A DNA stretch of 7,371 nt from Solirubrobacteraceae bacterium (GCA_030149625.1 JASLHP010000205.1:1-7371); one strand, 5' to 3'. Counted from the stretch's first letter, positions 1 through 6,904 are shown. Notes: generated by a model not told the origin, from the sequence alone. Numbers and translations are program-made.

Positions 1-8
1 GCTCTAGC

Positions 9-1003
<995 letters not shown>

Positions 1004-1007
<4 letters not shown>

Positions 1008-1891
1008 GCGGCACGGCTGATACCGCCACGGCGCGCTCGTCCGCGCCCGGGCCCGCGCTCGTGCGTCGCCGGCGCCCGTCGACGGTGACGATCTACGGCT
1101 GGGAGTTGCGCAAGCTGACACGCCAAGTCCGCACGTATCTCGGCCTGGGCCTGATGATCGTCCTGCCGTTGATCTTCGTCGTCTTCGAGAGCCTGCACCA
1201 CGGCCACGATCGCCACGAGAACGTCTTCGCCAGCGAGATCACCCAATCCGGCCTCGCGACGCCCGTGTTGATGCTGCTGTTCATGTCCGGCTTCTTCCTG
1301 CCGCTAGCCGCCGCGCTCGTGTCCGGCGACATCCTCGCCAACGAGGACGCCAACGGCACTCTCAAGACGATCCTCACACGATCGGTCGACCGCGGGCAGG
1401 TGTTCGCCGCCAAGGCCCTCGCCGCCATGACCTACGCTGCGATAGCCGTGTTCCTGTCGGCCGCCGTCGCCAGCATCGCCGGCGTCGCCTCGTGGGGCTT
1501 TCACTCCGTCACGACGTTCTCCGGCACCGTCGTGTCCGCACCCGAAGCGCTGCTGCTCGTGTTCGCCGCCAACGCCGTCTACCTGATCCCGCTGTTCGCG
1601 CTCGTCGGCGTCGGCGTGCTGCTCTCCACCGCCACTCGCAACAGCGCGGCCGCGGTCGTCGGCACGATCGGGCTCGTGATCCTGCTGTTCATCGTTGCCC
1701 AGATTCCGGGCCTGGAAGCGATCCAGCCCTACTTGCTCACCGATCAGCTGCAGGCTTGGCAGGGCCTCTTGCGCACGCCCACCGACTGGACCCCGATCGC
1801 GCACTCCGCCTGGGTCTGCGCGCTCTACGGCGTACCCGCCCTGATCGCCGCCTATCTCACGCTGCTGCGGCGGGACGTCGCGGGCGGCTGA
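1004..1891 (+). CDS. ABC-2 type transporter permease
   Basis: Integral membrane subunit partnering the preceding ATPase. The GTG start overlaps the ATPase stop (GTGA at 1004-1007), and a GGAG Shine-Dalgarno lies at 995-998 with 5 nt spacing, so translational coupling is likely. The 295 residues show a ~40-residue basic cytoplasmic head and about six hydrophobic segments (roughly 45-63, 85-107, 135-160, 180-206, 217-235 and 265-287). After segment 2 comes the conserved cytoplasmic motif region ILANEDANGTLKTILTRSV (110-128), the E...GTLK..L..SV pattern characteristic of ABC-2 permeases, followed by Arg130. An unusual His-rich stretch HHGHDRHE (65-72) sits between segments 1 and 2. Family and topology class are clear; the exported substrate is unknown. 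The gene runs convergently into the sugar kinase at 1935. Confidence 0.9.
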
Positions 1892-1934
1892 GCGAACGGC
1901 TCGCCGCATGCCCGAGCTCGGCCGACTCGCTCAG

Positions 1935-2894
1935 TCAGGCGACCTCAGCTGAGAGGTCGATCACCGTCAGCTCGACGCTGCCCATCAGCCGCCGCGCCTC
2001 GCGCGGATCGATCAGACCCGCGCCCAGACGCGCGGTGGACTCCGCGCCGCACGCCACGCCGAAGCGCAGACATTGATCGGGCGGACGGCCTTCGTAGCGC
2101 GCCGCCACGTAGCCCGCCAGGAACGCGTCGCCCGAGCCACTCCTCGCGACCGACTCGCGCGGCTCGATGCTCGCGCGCTTGAGCAGCCGCTGACCGTCCA
2201 CGAGCACCTGCGCAAAGCAGCCGTCGGGCAGCGTCATGATCGCCTCGCGCGGCCCCAGCGCGGCGATCTCCGCCACGGCCAGCGTGCGATCCTCCTCGCC
2301 CGCGAACTCGTGACCGACAAGCTCCTCCGCCTCGAGCACGTTCGGCGAGACCACATCCGGCTCCGCGCGCACCGCCTGGCGCAGCGGCTCGCCATCGGTG
2401 TCCACGACCGTGACCACGTCCAGGCGCTCCAGATCCCTGATCAGCGACGCGTAGAAGTCCGGCTCGACGCCGCGCGGCAGCGAGCCCGCGAACACCACGA
2501 TCGCCGCCCCACGCGCCAGGTACACGAGCTTGTCGCGAAACAGCTCGACCTCGCGCGTCGACACCGCCGGGCCGCGTTCGTTGATCTCGGTTTGCTCGCC
2601 GGTGGTCGGATCGAGCACCGACGTGTTCGTGCGCGACTCCTCGCGGATGCGAACGAAGTCGTTGAGGATCGACTCCTCGGTGAGCTGCTCGACGATGTGC
2701 GTGCCCGTCGCACCGCCCGCGAAGCCCGTCGCGATCACCGGCTGGCCGAGCGCCTTCAGCGTGCGCGCGATGTTCACGCCCTTACCGCCAGCCATCGTGC
2801 GCTGATCCACTGTGCGATGGCGCCGGCCCAGCCTGAAACTCGGCACCGCGAGCGACTTGTCGATCGCCGCGTTGAGCGTGACCGTGATGATCAT
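1935..2894 (-). CDS. PfkB-family hexose kinase (1-phosphofructokinase type)
   Basis: Ribokinase-fold kinase of 319 residues, the usual size for FruK/LacC/PfkB enzymes, which use ATP to phosphorylate fructose 1-phosphate, tagatose 6-phosphate or fructose 6-phosphate. It opens with ITVTLNAAIDKSL (3-15), the family's sugar-binding start, then PfkB motif 1 AGGKGVNIART (35-45), the segment FAGSLPRGV (135-143) and the C-terminal motif SGSGDAFLAGY (252-262), in which Asp256 is the expected catalytic base. The block SPNVLEAEEL (183-192) has Ser where most members have Lys (KPN). ATG at 2894 is supported by AGGAGA (2901-2906, minus strand) 6 nt upstream. A promoter with an embedded palindrome precedes it. 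No PTS component or fru regulator lies nearby, so 1-phosphofructokinase is the best family name but the exact substrate is open. Confidence 0.88.
   Translation of the reverse strand: MIITVTLNAAIDKSLAVPSFRLGRRHRTVDQRTMAGGKGVNIARTLKALGQPVIATGFAGGATGTHIVEQLTEESILNDFVRIREESRTNTSVLDPTTGEQTEINERGPAVSTREVELFRDKLVYLARGAAIVVFAGSLPRGVEPDFYASLIRDLERLDVVTVVDTDGEPLRQAVRAEPDVVSPNVLEAEELVGHEFAGEEDRTLAVAEIAALGPREAIMTLPDGCFAQVLVDGQRLLKRASIEPRESVARSGSGDAFLAGYVAARYEGRPPDQCLRFGVACGAESTARLGAGLIDPREARRLMGSVELTVIDLSAEVA
1940..1959. terminator. Candidate hairpin between convergent genes
   Basis: A perfect 7-bp stem (CGACCTC at 1940-1946, GAGGTCG at 1953-1959) closes a 6-nt loop AGCTGA. It lies in the last codons of the minus-strand kinase, about 50 nt past the permease stop, where a bidirectional terminator would sit. 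There is no T-run on either side, so intrinsic termination is only a possibility, and the stem could be a chance product of the coding sequence. Confidence 0.3.
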
Positions 2895-2900
2895 TCTGAC

Positions 2901-2906
2901 TCTCCT
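2901..2906 (-). promoter_or_regulatory. Ribosome binding site of the PfkB-type kinase
   Basis: AGGAGA on the minus strand, 6 nt before the ATG at 2894. It is a near-consensus Shine-Dalgarno and fixes the kinase start. Confidence 0.8.
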
Positions 2907-2957
2907 AGATACCGATACGCCCGGACCTCAGACGATGTCCACGCGTACATCACACAA

Positions 2958-2985
2958 AGGCTAGCGAAACGCTTTCGTGTGGCAA
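2958..2985 (-). promoter_or_regulatory. Predicted promoter of the PfkB-type kinase
   Basis: On the minus strand a -35 box TTGCCA (2985-2980, five of six consensus bases) is separated by 16 nt from a -10 box TAGCCT (2963-2958). Transcription would begin near 2951, giving a 5' leader of about 55 nt. The spacer is occupied by the palindrome listed separately. The -10 resembles the TAGCTT box predicted ahead of the HU gene in this window. Prediction by eye only. Confidence 0.5.
2965..2977. promoter_or_regulatory. Palindromic operator candidate, LacI/FruR (Cra)-like
   Basis: CGAAACGCTTTCG is an inverted repeat (CGAAA / TTTCG around CGC). Together with the preceding AG it matches 12 of 14 positions of the Cra/FruR consensus RSTGAAWCSNTHHW as I recall it. 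It lies exactly between the predicted -35 and -10 boxes of the kinase, where a repressor would block RNA polymerase. No regulator gene is in the window; the binding protein is inferred to be LacI-family. Confidence 0.5.
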
Positions 2986-3006
2986 CCGCGATGAGCTCGC
3001 GGCCGC

Positions 3007-3036
3007 GCGAGCCGGCGCGCCGGCGCGCCGGCTCGC
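3007..3036. repeat. Perfect 30-bp GC palindrome after pyrF, possible terminator
   Basis: The 30 bases are an exact self-complementary palindrome made of GCGAGCC at the left end, GGCTCGC at the right, and two GGCGCGCC octamers in between. As RNA it gives a stem of about 13 bp with a minimal loop. It begins inside the TAG stop codon of pyrF (3036-3038), so it would form directly behind the terminating ribosome. No T-tract follows on the minus strand, so it may be a non-canonical terminator, an mRNA 3'-end stabiliser or a cruciform site. Confidence 0.6.
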
Positions 3037-3986
3037 TAGCCGACACGCATCGCATGGCCGGACAGCTCCCACGCACTCTCACGCAGTCGTTCGGCCTCTG
3101 CGCACGCGGCGGCCGCGGGCTCGCCGCCGACCGCGCGATGCGCGTCCGCGATGCTGCGCGAGGCCGACACCAGTCCCCCCGCGCGACCCGGCGCGAACGC
3201 CGCCGCCAGGTCCTCCACGCGCCCTCCCTGTGCACCCACGCCCGGGAGCAGGAACGCCGCGGCGGGCATCAGCTCGCGAGCCCGCTCGAGATGCCCGGGC
3301 TCGGTCGCGCCGACGACCGCGCCGACGTCGCTGACGCCGGCCTCGCCCACCCCGGCCGCGCCCAGCACGTCCACGAGCGACGCGATCCGCTCCCACACCG
3401 TACCCGAGTCCGCCAACCGCAGATCCTCGATGTCGCGCGCGCCCGGATTCGACGTGCGTACGAGCACGAGCACGCCCGCGCCCGCCTCGCGCGCCGCGAC
3501 GACGAACGGCTCGATCGCGTCGCGGCCCATCAGCGGGTTGACCGTCACCAGATCCGCGCCCAAGCCGGGGAGCCGGCCGAACGGGCTCTCAGCGCCACCG
3601 AGCAACGCCCCGGCATACGCACGCGCGCTCACGTCGATGTCACCGCGCTTGGCATCCGCGATCACCAGCAGCCCGAGGCTGCGCGCATGCTCGACCACCG
3701 CTTCCAGCACGACCCATCCGGCCGCGCCCAGCAGCTCGAAGCGCGCCAGCTGCGGCTTGACCGCCACACACGCGTGCGCGGTGGCGTCGAGCAGCGCGCG
3801 GCAATGCGCTAGGACCGCGTCAGCCGCGGCCTGCGCCGGCGGCGATCCTGCCAGCGCCCGCGTGACACCGCTCGGCCTACTCGGCCACAGCGAGCCGGGA
3901 TCCGGGTCGAGGCCGAGCACGAGCTGCGACTCGCGCTCGGCAACCTGTGCCGCGAGAGTGTCGCCGAAGGAACGCGCCGCCCTCAG
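3036..3986 (-). CDS. pyrF: Orotidine 5'-phosphate decarboxylase, type 2
   Basis: Cytoplasmic enzyme that decarboxylates OMP to UMP, the last step of de novo pyrimidine synthesis. The type 2 signature DAKRGDI is at residues 111-117, with the catalytic Lys113. Other family blocks are LVLGLDPDP (22-30), VKPQLARFE (76-84), VNPLMGRD (149-156), VRTSNPGARD (176-185), LPGVGAQGG (247-255) and SASRSI (274-279). Numbering is from the CTG at 3986. The first ATG, GTG or TTG in frame is the GTG at 3920, but that would cut off FGDTLAAQVAERESQL, which looks like the normal family N-terminus. Between that GTG and the end of HU the only plausible start is CTG at 3986-3984, overlapping the HU stop as CTGA. The 316-residue length fits long actinobacterial-type PyrF. 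Function is secure; the start is inferred. Confidence 0.92.
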   Translation of the reverse strand: MRAARSFGDTLAAQVAERESQLVLGLDPDPGSLWPSRPSGVTRALAGSPPAQAAADAVLAHCRALLDATAHACVAVKPQLARFELLGAAGWVVLEAVVEHARSLGLLVIADAKRGDIDVSARAYAGALLGGAESPFGRLPGLGADLVTVNPLMGRDAIEPFVVAAREAGAGVLVLVRTSNPGARDIEDLRLADSGTVWERIASLVDVLGAAGVGEAGVSDVGAVVGATEPGHLERARELMPAAAFLLPGVGAQGGRVEDLAAAFAPGRAGGLVSASRSIADAHRAVGGEPAAAACAEAERLRESAWELSGHAMRVG

Positions 3987-4261
3987 CGACCCTTCACTGC
4001 GCTCTTCAGGCCACTGCCGGCGGTGAAACGCGGAACCCGCGATGCGGCGATCTGGATCCGCTCGCCGGTGCGCGGATTGACCCCCACGCGCGCACCGCGC
4101 TCGCTCACATGGAACTTGCCGAATCCCGAAACCGAAACTTCGCTACCACGTCGCAGCGCATCCTCGACGGTGGCAAGCACCGCATCCACCGCCCGCGAGG
4201 CATCCTGCTTGGTCAGATCGGCGCGATCCGCCACCTGGTCGACCAGCTCGGACTTTGTCAC
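3983..4261 (-). CDS. HU-family nucleoid DNA-binding protein
   Basis: Histone-like protein of 92 residues, the normal HU length, that dimerises and bends DNA in the nucleoid. The N-terminal helical half begins TKSELVDQVADRADLTKQDA (2-21). The signature GFGKFHVSERGARVGVNP (46-63) leads into the DNA-contacting beta arm, with the intercalating Pro63 in NPRTGE, and the protein ends ASRVPRFTAGSGLKSAVKG (73-91). No Lys/Ala-rich tail of the mycobacterial HU type is present. GTG at 4261 is supported by a strong GAGGAGGG Shine-Dalgarno (4273-4266) 4-5 nt upstream. Its stop overlaps the inferred CTG start of pyrF, so the two are probably one transcript. A promoter is predicted at 4295-4323. HU versus IHF specificity cannot be settled here, but a homodimeric HU is most likely. 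Confidence 0.95.
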   Translation of the reverse strand: MTKSELVDQVADRADLTKQDASRAVDAVLATVEDALRRGSEVSVSGFGKFHVSERGARVGVNPRTGERIQIAASRVPRFTAGSGLKSAVKGR

Positions 4262-4265
4262 GTCG

Positions 4266-4273
4266 CCCTCCTC
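4266..4273 (-). promoter_or_regulatory. Strong ribosome binding site of the HU gene
   Basis: GAGGAGGG on the minus strand contains a full AGGAGG core (4272-4267), 5 nt before the GTG at 4261. It is the best Shine-Dalgarno in the window and fits the high expression expected of a nucleoid protein. Confidence 0.85.
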
Positions 4274-4294
4274 GTTCGTGAAACCGTTGTAACG

Positions 4295-4323
4295 AAGCTA
4301 ACACCGCGTGCGGACACGCGCAA
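4295..4323 (-). promoter_or_regulatory. Predicted promoter of HU-pyrF with inverted repeat in spacer
   Basis: Minus-strand -35 TTGCGC (4323-4318) and -10 TAGCTT (4300-4295) are separated by 17 nt, giving a start near 4288 and a leader of about 27 nt. Both boxes match consensus weakly (3/6 each), but the spacing is ideal. The spacer and part of the -35 hold a perfect inverted repeat, CGCGTG (4305-4310) and CACGCG (4315-4320) around CGGA, which could be a regulator site. Confidence 0.45.
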
Positions 4324-4359
4324 TCCCATACGAACGGGCGCATCCGCAAGAATACGGCA

Positions 4360-4500
4360 ATGGCAATCGCGCGCGTGGCATGGCTCGTGACGGTGCTCGT
4401 GGCGCTCGTCACAGCGCTGCTGTTGCTGCTCGCCGGCTACACCGGCTACGCCGGACTGGGCATAGCCGTCGCCGCATCCGCCGCGATCAACCTGCGCTAG
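4360..4500 (+). CDS. Small putative single-pass membrane protein (46 aa)
   Basis: ATG to TAG gives 46 residues: MAIARVAW, then an uninterrupted hydrophobic run LVTVLVALVTALLLLLAGY (9-27), a Gly/Ala-rich second half with possible weak membrane propensity, and the end INLR. Arg5 before the run and Arg46 at the tip are the only charges. Third codon positions are almost all G or C, as in neighbouring genes. It is divergent from HU and its last 14 nt overlap the end of rdgB tail to tail. No clear Shine-Dalgarno is visible; AAGAAT at 4348-4353 ends 6 nt before the ATG, so a leaderless transcript is conceivable. I recognise no family. It could be a real small membrane protein or a chance ORF in GC-rich DNA; codon pattern and hydrophobicity favour a gene. 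Confidence 0.5.
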   Translation: MAIARVAWLVTVLVALVTALLLLLAGYTGYAGLGIAVAASAAINLR

Positions 4501-5080
4501 CCGCTTCGAGCCACCGCAGCAGCTCCCGCGCGGCACGCCCGCGATGACTGATGCCATCCTTCTGCTCGTCGCTCAGCTGCGCCATCGTCATCCCCGATGG
4601 CGCAGCGTCCGGCAGGAACGCGGGGTCGTAGCCAAATCCCCCGCTCCCGCGCGGCTCCTCGGCGAGCCGCCCCGAGCAGCGGCCTTCGAACAGCTGCTCG
4701 GCATCGCTCGCGGGATCGACGTAGGCGATCGCGCATACGTACTCCAGCGGGCTGTCGGTGGGCGCCTCGCGCAGCAGCTTCTCGAGGTTCTGCTCGTCGG
4801 TGGCGTGCTCCCCCGCGTATCTGGCCGAGCGCACGCCCGGCGCGCCGCCGAGCGCGGCGGCGGCGATGCCGGAGTCATCGGCGATGCTCACGCGTCCCGT
4901 CGCCCTCGCCGCCGCGCGGGCCTTGCCGAACGCGTTCGCGGCGAACGTGTCGCCGTCCTCCGGAGGCATCGTCACAGAGTCCGGTAGCGCATCGATCGCC
5001 CAGCCGCCCGCTGCGTGCTCGAACAGCCGTGCGAACTCACGACGCTTGTGCTCATTGTGGGTGGCCAGCAGCAGCCTCAC
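4487..5080 (-). CDS. rdgB: dITP/XTP pyrophosphatase (RdgB/HAM1 family)
   Basis: House-cleaning nucleotide pyrophosphatase that hydrolyses dITP, ITP and XTP to monophosphates plus PPi, keeping deaminated purines out of DNA and RNA. At 197 residues it has normal family length. Visible motifs are ATHNEHKRREF (6-16, with the T-x-N-x-x-K substrate loop T7, N9, K12), EDGDTFAANAFGKA (41-54), ADDSGI (67-72, with Asp68/Asp69 for Mg2+ binding and catalysis), GGAPGVRSARYAG (78-90), GGFGYDPAF (147-155, base recognition) and SHRGRA (178-183). It starts with GTG at 5080, only 3 nt after the RNase PH stop, so the two are almost certainly co-transcribed. The rph-rdgB pairing is a common bacterial arrangement. 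The 3' end overlaps the small plus-strand ORF by 14 nt. Confidence 0.96.
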   Translation of the reverse strand: MRLLLATHNEHKRREFARLFEHAAGGWAIDALPDSVTMPPEDGDTFAANAFGKARAAARATGRVSIADDSGIAAAALGGAPGVRSARYAGEHATDEQNLEKLLREAPTDSPLEYVCAIAYVDPASDAEQLFEGRCSGRLAEEPRGSGGFGYDPAFLPDAAPSGMTMAQLSDEQKDGISHRGRAARELLRWLEAASAG

Positions 5081-5083
5081 CGC

Positions 5084-5836
5084 TCAGCCGCCCGCCGCGA
5101 TCGCCTGCTCCTGGCTGGCGCGGAGTCGCTCGATGCCGCTCGCCGCGAGCGCGAGCAACTCGTCCAGGTGCGCTCGGGACAGCGGTGTGCGCTCGGCTGT
5201 GGCCTGCACCTCGACCAAGCCGTCGCCGCCTGTCATGACGACGTTCGCGTCGACCTCGGCTGTCGAGTCCTCGGGGTAGTCGAGGTCGAGCAGCGCCACC
5301 CCGCCGATGATCCCGCAAGAGACGGCCGCGACCGAGCCCCTTAGCGGTGAGCTCGCGAGGCGGCCCTCGGCCTGCAGCCGCCCACACGCCAGCGCCAGTG
5401 CCACGTAGGCGCCGGTGATCGACGCGCAGCGGGTGCCGCCGTCGGCCTGCAGCACGTCGCAGTCGAGGTACACGGTGCGTTCACCGAGCGCAGCGAAGTC
5501 GACGACGACTCGCAGCGAACGCCCGATCAGGCGCTGGATCTCGATCGTGCGACCGTCCTGGCGTCCGCGCGTGGCGTCGCGCTGCTTGCGATCGCCCGTG
5601 GAGGCCGGCAGCATCCCGTACTCGGCCGTCACCCAGCCGCGCCCCTGGCCATTCATCCACCGCGGCACGCCCTCCTGCGCCGAAGCCGTGCAGATCACGC
5701 GCGTCTCGCCGACGGAGATCAGCGCCGAGCCCGTAGCCGTCCGCACGAAGCCCGGCTCGATCGTTGTCGGGCGCAGCCCGTCGGCGGCGCGACCGTAGCT
5801 GCGTTCGATCGATTCGATGTCCACGCGCGCCATCAT
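5084..5836 (-). CDS. rph: Ribonuclease PH
   Basis: Phosphate-dependent 3'-5' exoribonuclease that trims tRNA 3' ends and acts as a hexameric ring. The 250 residues are full length. Family blocks are [15 protein letters not shown] (16-30), [14 protein letters not shown] (67-80), [16 protein letters not shown] (94-109), the phosphate/RNA-binding stretch [20 protein letters not shown] (124-143), and [19 protein letters not shown] (184-202), which carries the acidic catalytic residues. Two ATGs occur in tandem at 5836 and 5833, with only a weak TCTGGA upstream, so the start is uncertain by one codon and could be as far down as Val5. It is divergent from the glycosyltransferase and is the first gene of the rph-rdgB operon. 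No promoter could be recognised; it would have to lie inside the start of the glycosyltransferase gene. Confidence 0.96.
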   Translation of the reverse strand: MMARVDIESIERSYGRAADGLRPTTIEPGFVRTATGSALISVGETRVICTASAQEGVPRWMNGQGRGWVTAEYGMLPASTGDRKQRDATRGRQDGRTIEIQRLIGRSLRVVVDFAALGERTVYLDCDVLQADGGTRCASITGAYVALALACGRLQAEGRLASSPLRGSVAAVSCGIIGGVALLDLDYPEDSTAEVDANVVMTGGDGLVEVQATAERTPLSRAHLDELLALAASGIERLRASQEQAIAAGG

Positions 5837-5861
5837 TCCAGAGCGCTACGGTCGAGGGGTC

Positions 5862-6857
5862 TTGCGCGCGCTCGTGGTCTCCAACATGCTGCCCGACGCC
5901 GCCAATCCTGAGCGCGGCACGTTCGTGCGCGACCAGGTCGCCGCGCTGCGCGACCTCGGCGAGCACGAGGTCGAGATCGAGCTGTATGAGTTTCCGCCCG
6001 GGCCACGCGCGCTCGCCGAGGCCTCGCTCGATCTACGCCGGCGCTACGGAGCAGCGCCGATCCGGCGTCGCACCTCGCCGAGCTTTGACATCGTGCACGC
6101 GCATTACGGTCTCACCGCTTGGCCGATCCTCGCGGTGCCCGCGCGTGTGCGCGCGCTGACAGTCCACGGCCACGACATGCGCCATCCCCGCACGCGGCTG
6201 ATCACCCGCGCCGCGCTCGGCTGGATCGACCTGCTCGCAGCCGTGTCGAGCCCGCTTGCCGCCGAACTGCCAGGCCGGCGCGCGCGAGAGCGCGCGCACG
6301 TGCTGCCGTGCGGCGTCGACCTCGAGCGCTTTCACCCGATCGCGCGAACACATGCACGCACCGAGCTGGGGCTCGATCAGCGCAAGCCATATCTGCTGTT
6401 CGCCGCCGATCCCGCGCGCGCGATCAAGCGTTACGACCGCGCGCTCGCGCTGGCACGCGACGCCGACGTCGAGCTGCTCGCGCTCGGCGGCGTCGATCCC
6501 GCGAGCACGCCGCTGTGGGTCAACGCGGTGAACGCGGTGCTGATGCCATCCGACCACGAGGGGTTCGGGCTTGCCGTGCTCGAGGCGCTCGCGTGCGACG
6601 TGCCGGTTCTGGCTACGCCAGTGGGCATCCACCCGGTCGCGATGGAAGACGTCGCGGGCACCCTGTGCGCGCCGTTCGAGCTCGCACGATGGCGAGCGGC
6701 GCTCGAGCCGCATCTGCGCGAGACCGATCCGCGCATCGAGGGCCGCGCGAGCGCCTGGCGCTTCTCGGCACCGAAGCTCGCCGCGCGCGTTCTCGACGCT
6801 TGGCGCGAAGCGCTGGCGCAACCACGCAGGCGCTCCGCGCGCCGCCGCTCGACGTAG
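5862..6857 (+). CDS. Glycosyltransferase, GT4-like (GT-B fold)
   Basis: Probable retaining, nucleotide-sugar-dependent glycosyltransferase of the cytoplasm or membrane face. From the TTG at 5862 it has 331 residues. The N-terminal domain begins LRALVVSNMLPDAANPERG and contains FVRDQVAALRDLG and DIVHAHYGLTAWP. The linker carries VLPCGVDLERFHP, and the donor domain ends in PSDHEGFGLAVLEALACD, the E-x7-E motif, followed by VPVLATPVGIHPVAM. The donor domain is compact: LLALGGVDP leads to LWVNAVNAVLMPS with about 50 residues fewer than a standard GT4. Two starts compete. ATG at 5817 would overlap rph by 20 nt and add a non-conserved head; TTG at 5862 aligns with the family's usual MRxLVVSNM and follows GAGGGG (5854-5859), although the spacing is short. 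GTG at 5874 is also possible. Acceptor and product are unknown. Confidence 0.88.
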   Translation: MRALVVSNMLPDAANPERGTFVRDQVAALRDLGEHEVEIELYEFPPGPRALAEASLDLRRRYGAAPIRRRTSPSFDIVHAHYGLTAWPILAVPARVRALTVHGHDMRHPRTRLITRAALGWIDLLAAVSSPLAAELPGRRARERAHVLPCGVDLERFHPIARTHARTELGLDQRKPYLLFAADPARAIKRYDRALALARDADVELLALGGVDPASTPLWVNAVNAVLMPSDHEGFGLAVLEALACDVPVLATPVGIHPVAMEDVAGTLCAPFELARWRAALEPHLRETDPRIEGRASAWRFSAPKLAARVLDAWREALAQPRRRSARRRST

Positions 6858-6904
6858 CGCTTGCCTGCGCGGCCGCGAAGCCGTGCGGATAGCATGAATC
6901 AGAC

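Noticed and set aside
1892..1934. A possible small RNA or gene in the gap between the convergent permease and kinase
   Set aside because: Only 43 nt remain and they hold no start codon with a supported frame or promoter-like pair.
2073..3812. A 579-codon open frame on the plus strand antisense to the kinase and pyrF
   Set aside because: It is Arg/Ala/His-rich with no recognisable domain, and the opposite strand encodes two clear enzymes. Long antisense frames are expected at this GC content.
3918..3920. GTG at 3920 as the pyrF start
   Set aside because: It corresponds to the Val of QLVLGLDPDP and would delete the conserved-looking N-terminal segment. The upstream frame remains coding-like to the HU stop.
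4258..4557. A Gly/Cys/His-rich 99-codon minus-strand frame over the HU promoter and small ORF
   Set aside because: It overlaps the end of rdgB and the start of HU, lacks a domain and has no ribosome binding site. The HU promoter and the plus-strand small ORF explain the region better.
6858..6904. A possible terminator between the glycosyltransferase and the zinc-ribbon gene
   Set aside because: Only GCTT/AAGC ends and a short GCGGCCGC palindrome are present. No continuous stem or T-run forms, so I did not call it.
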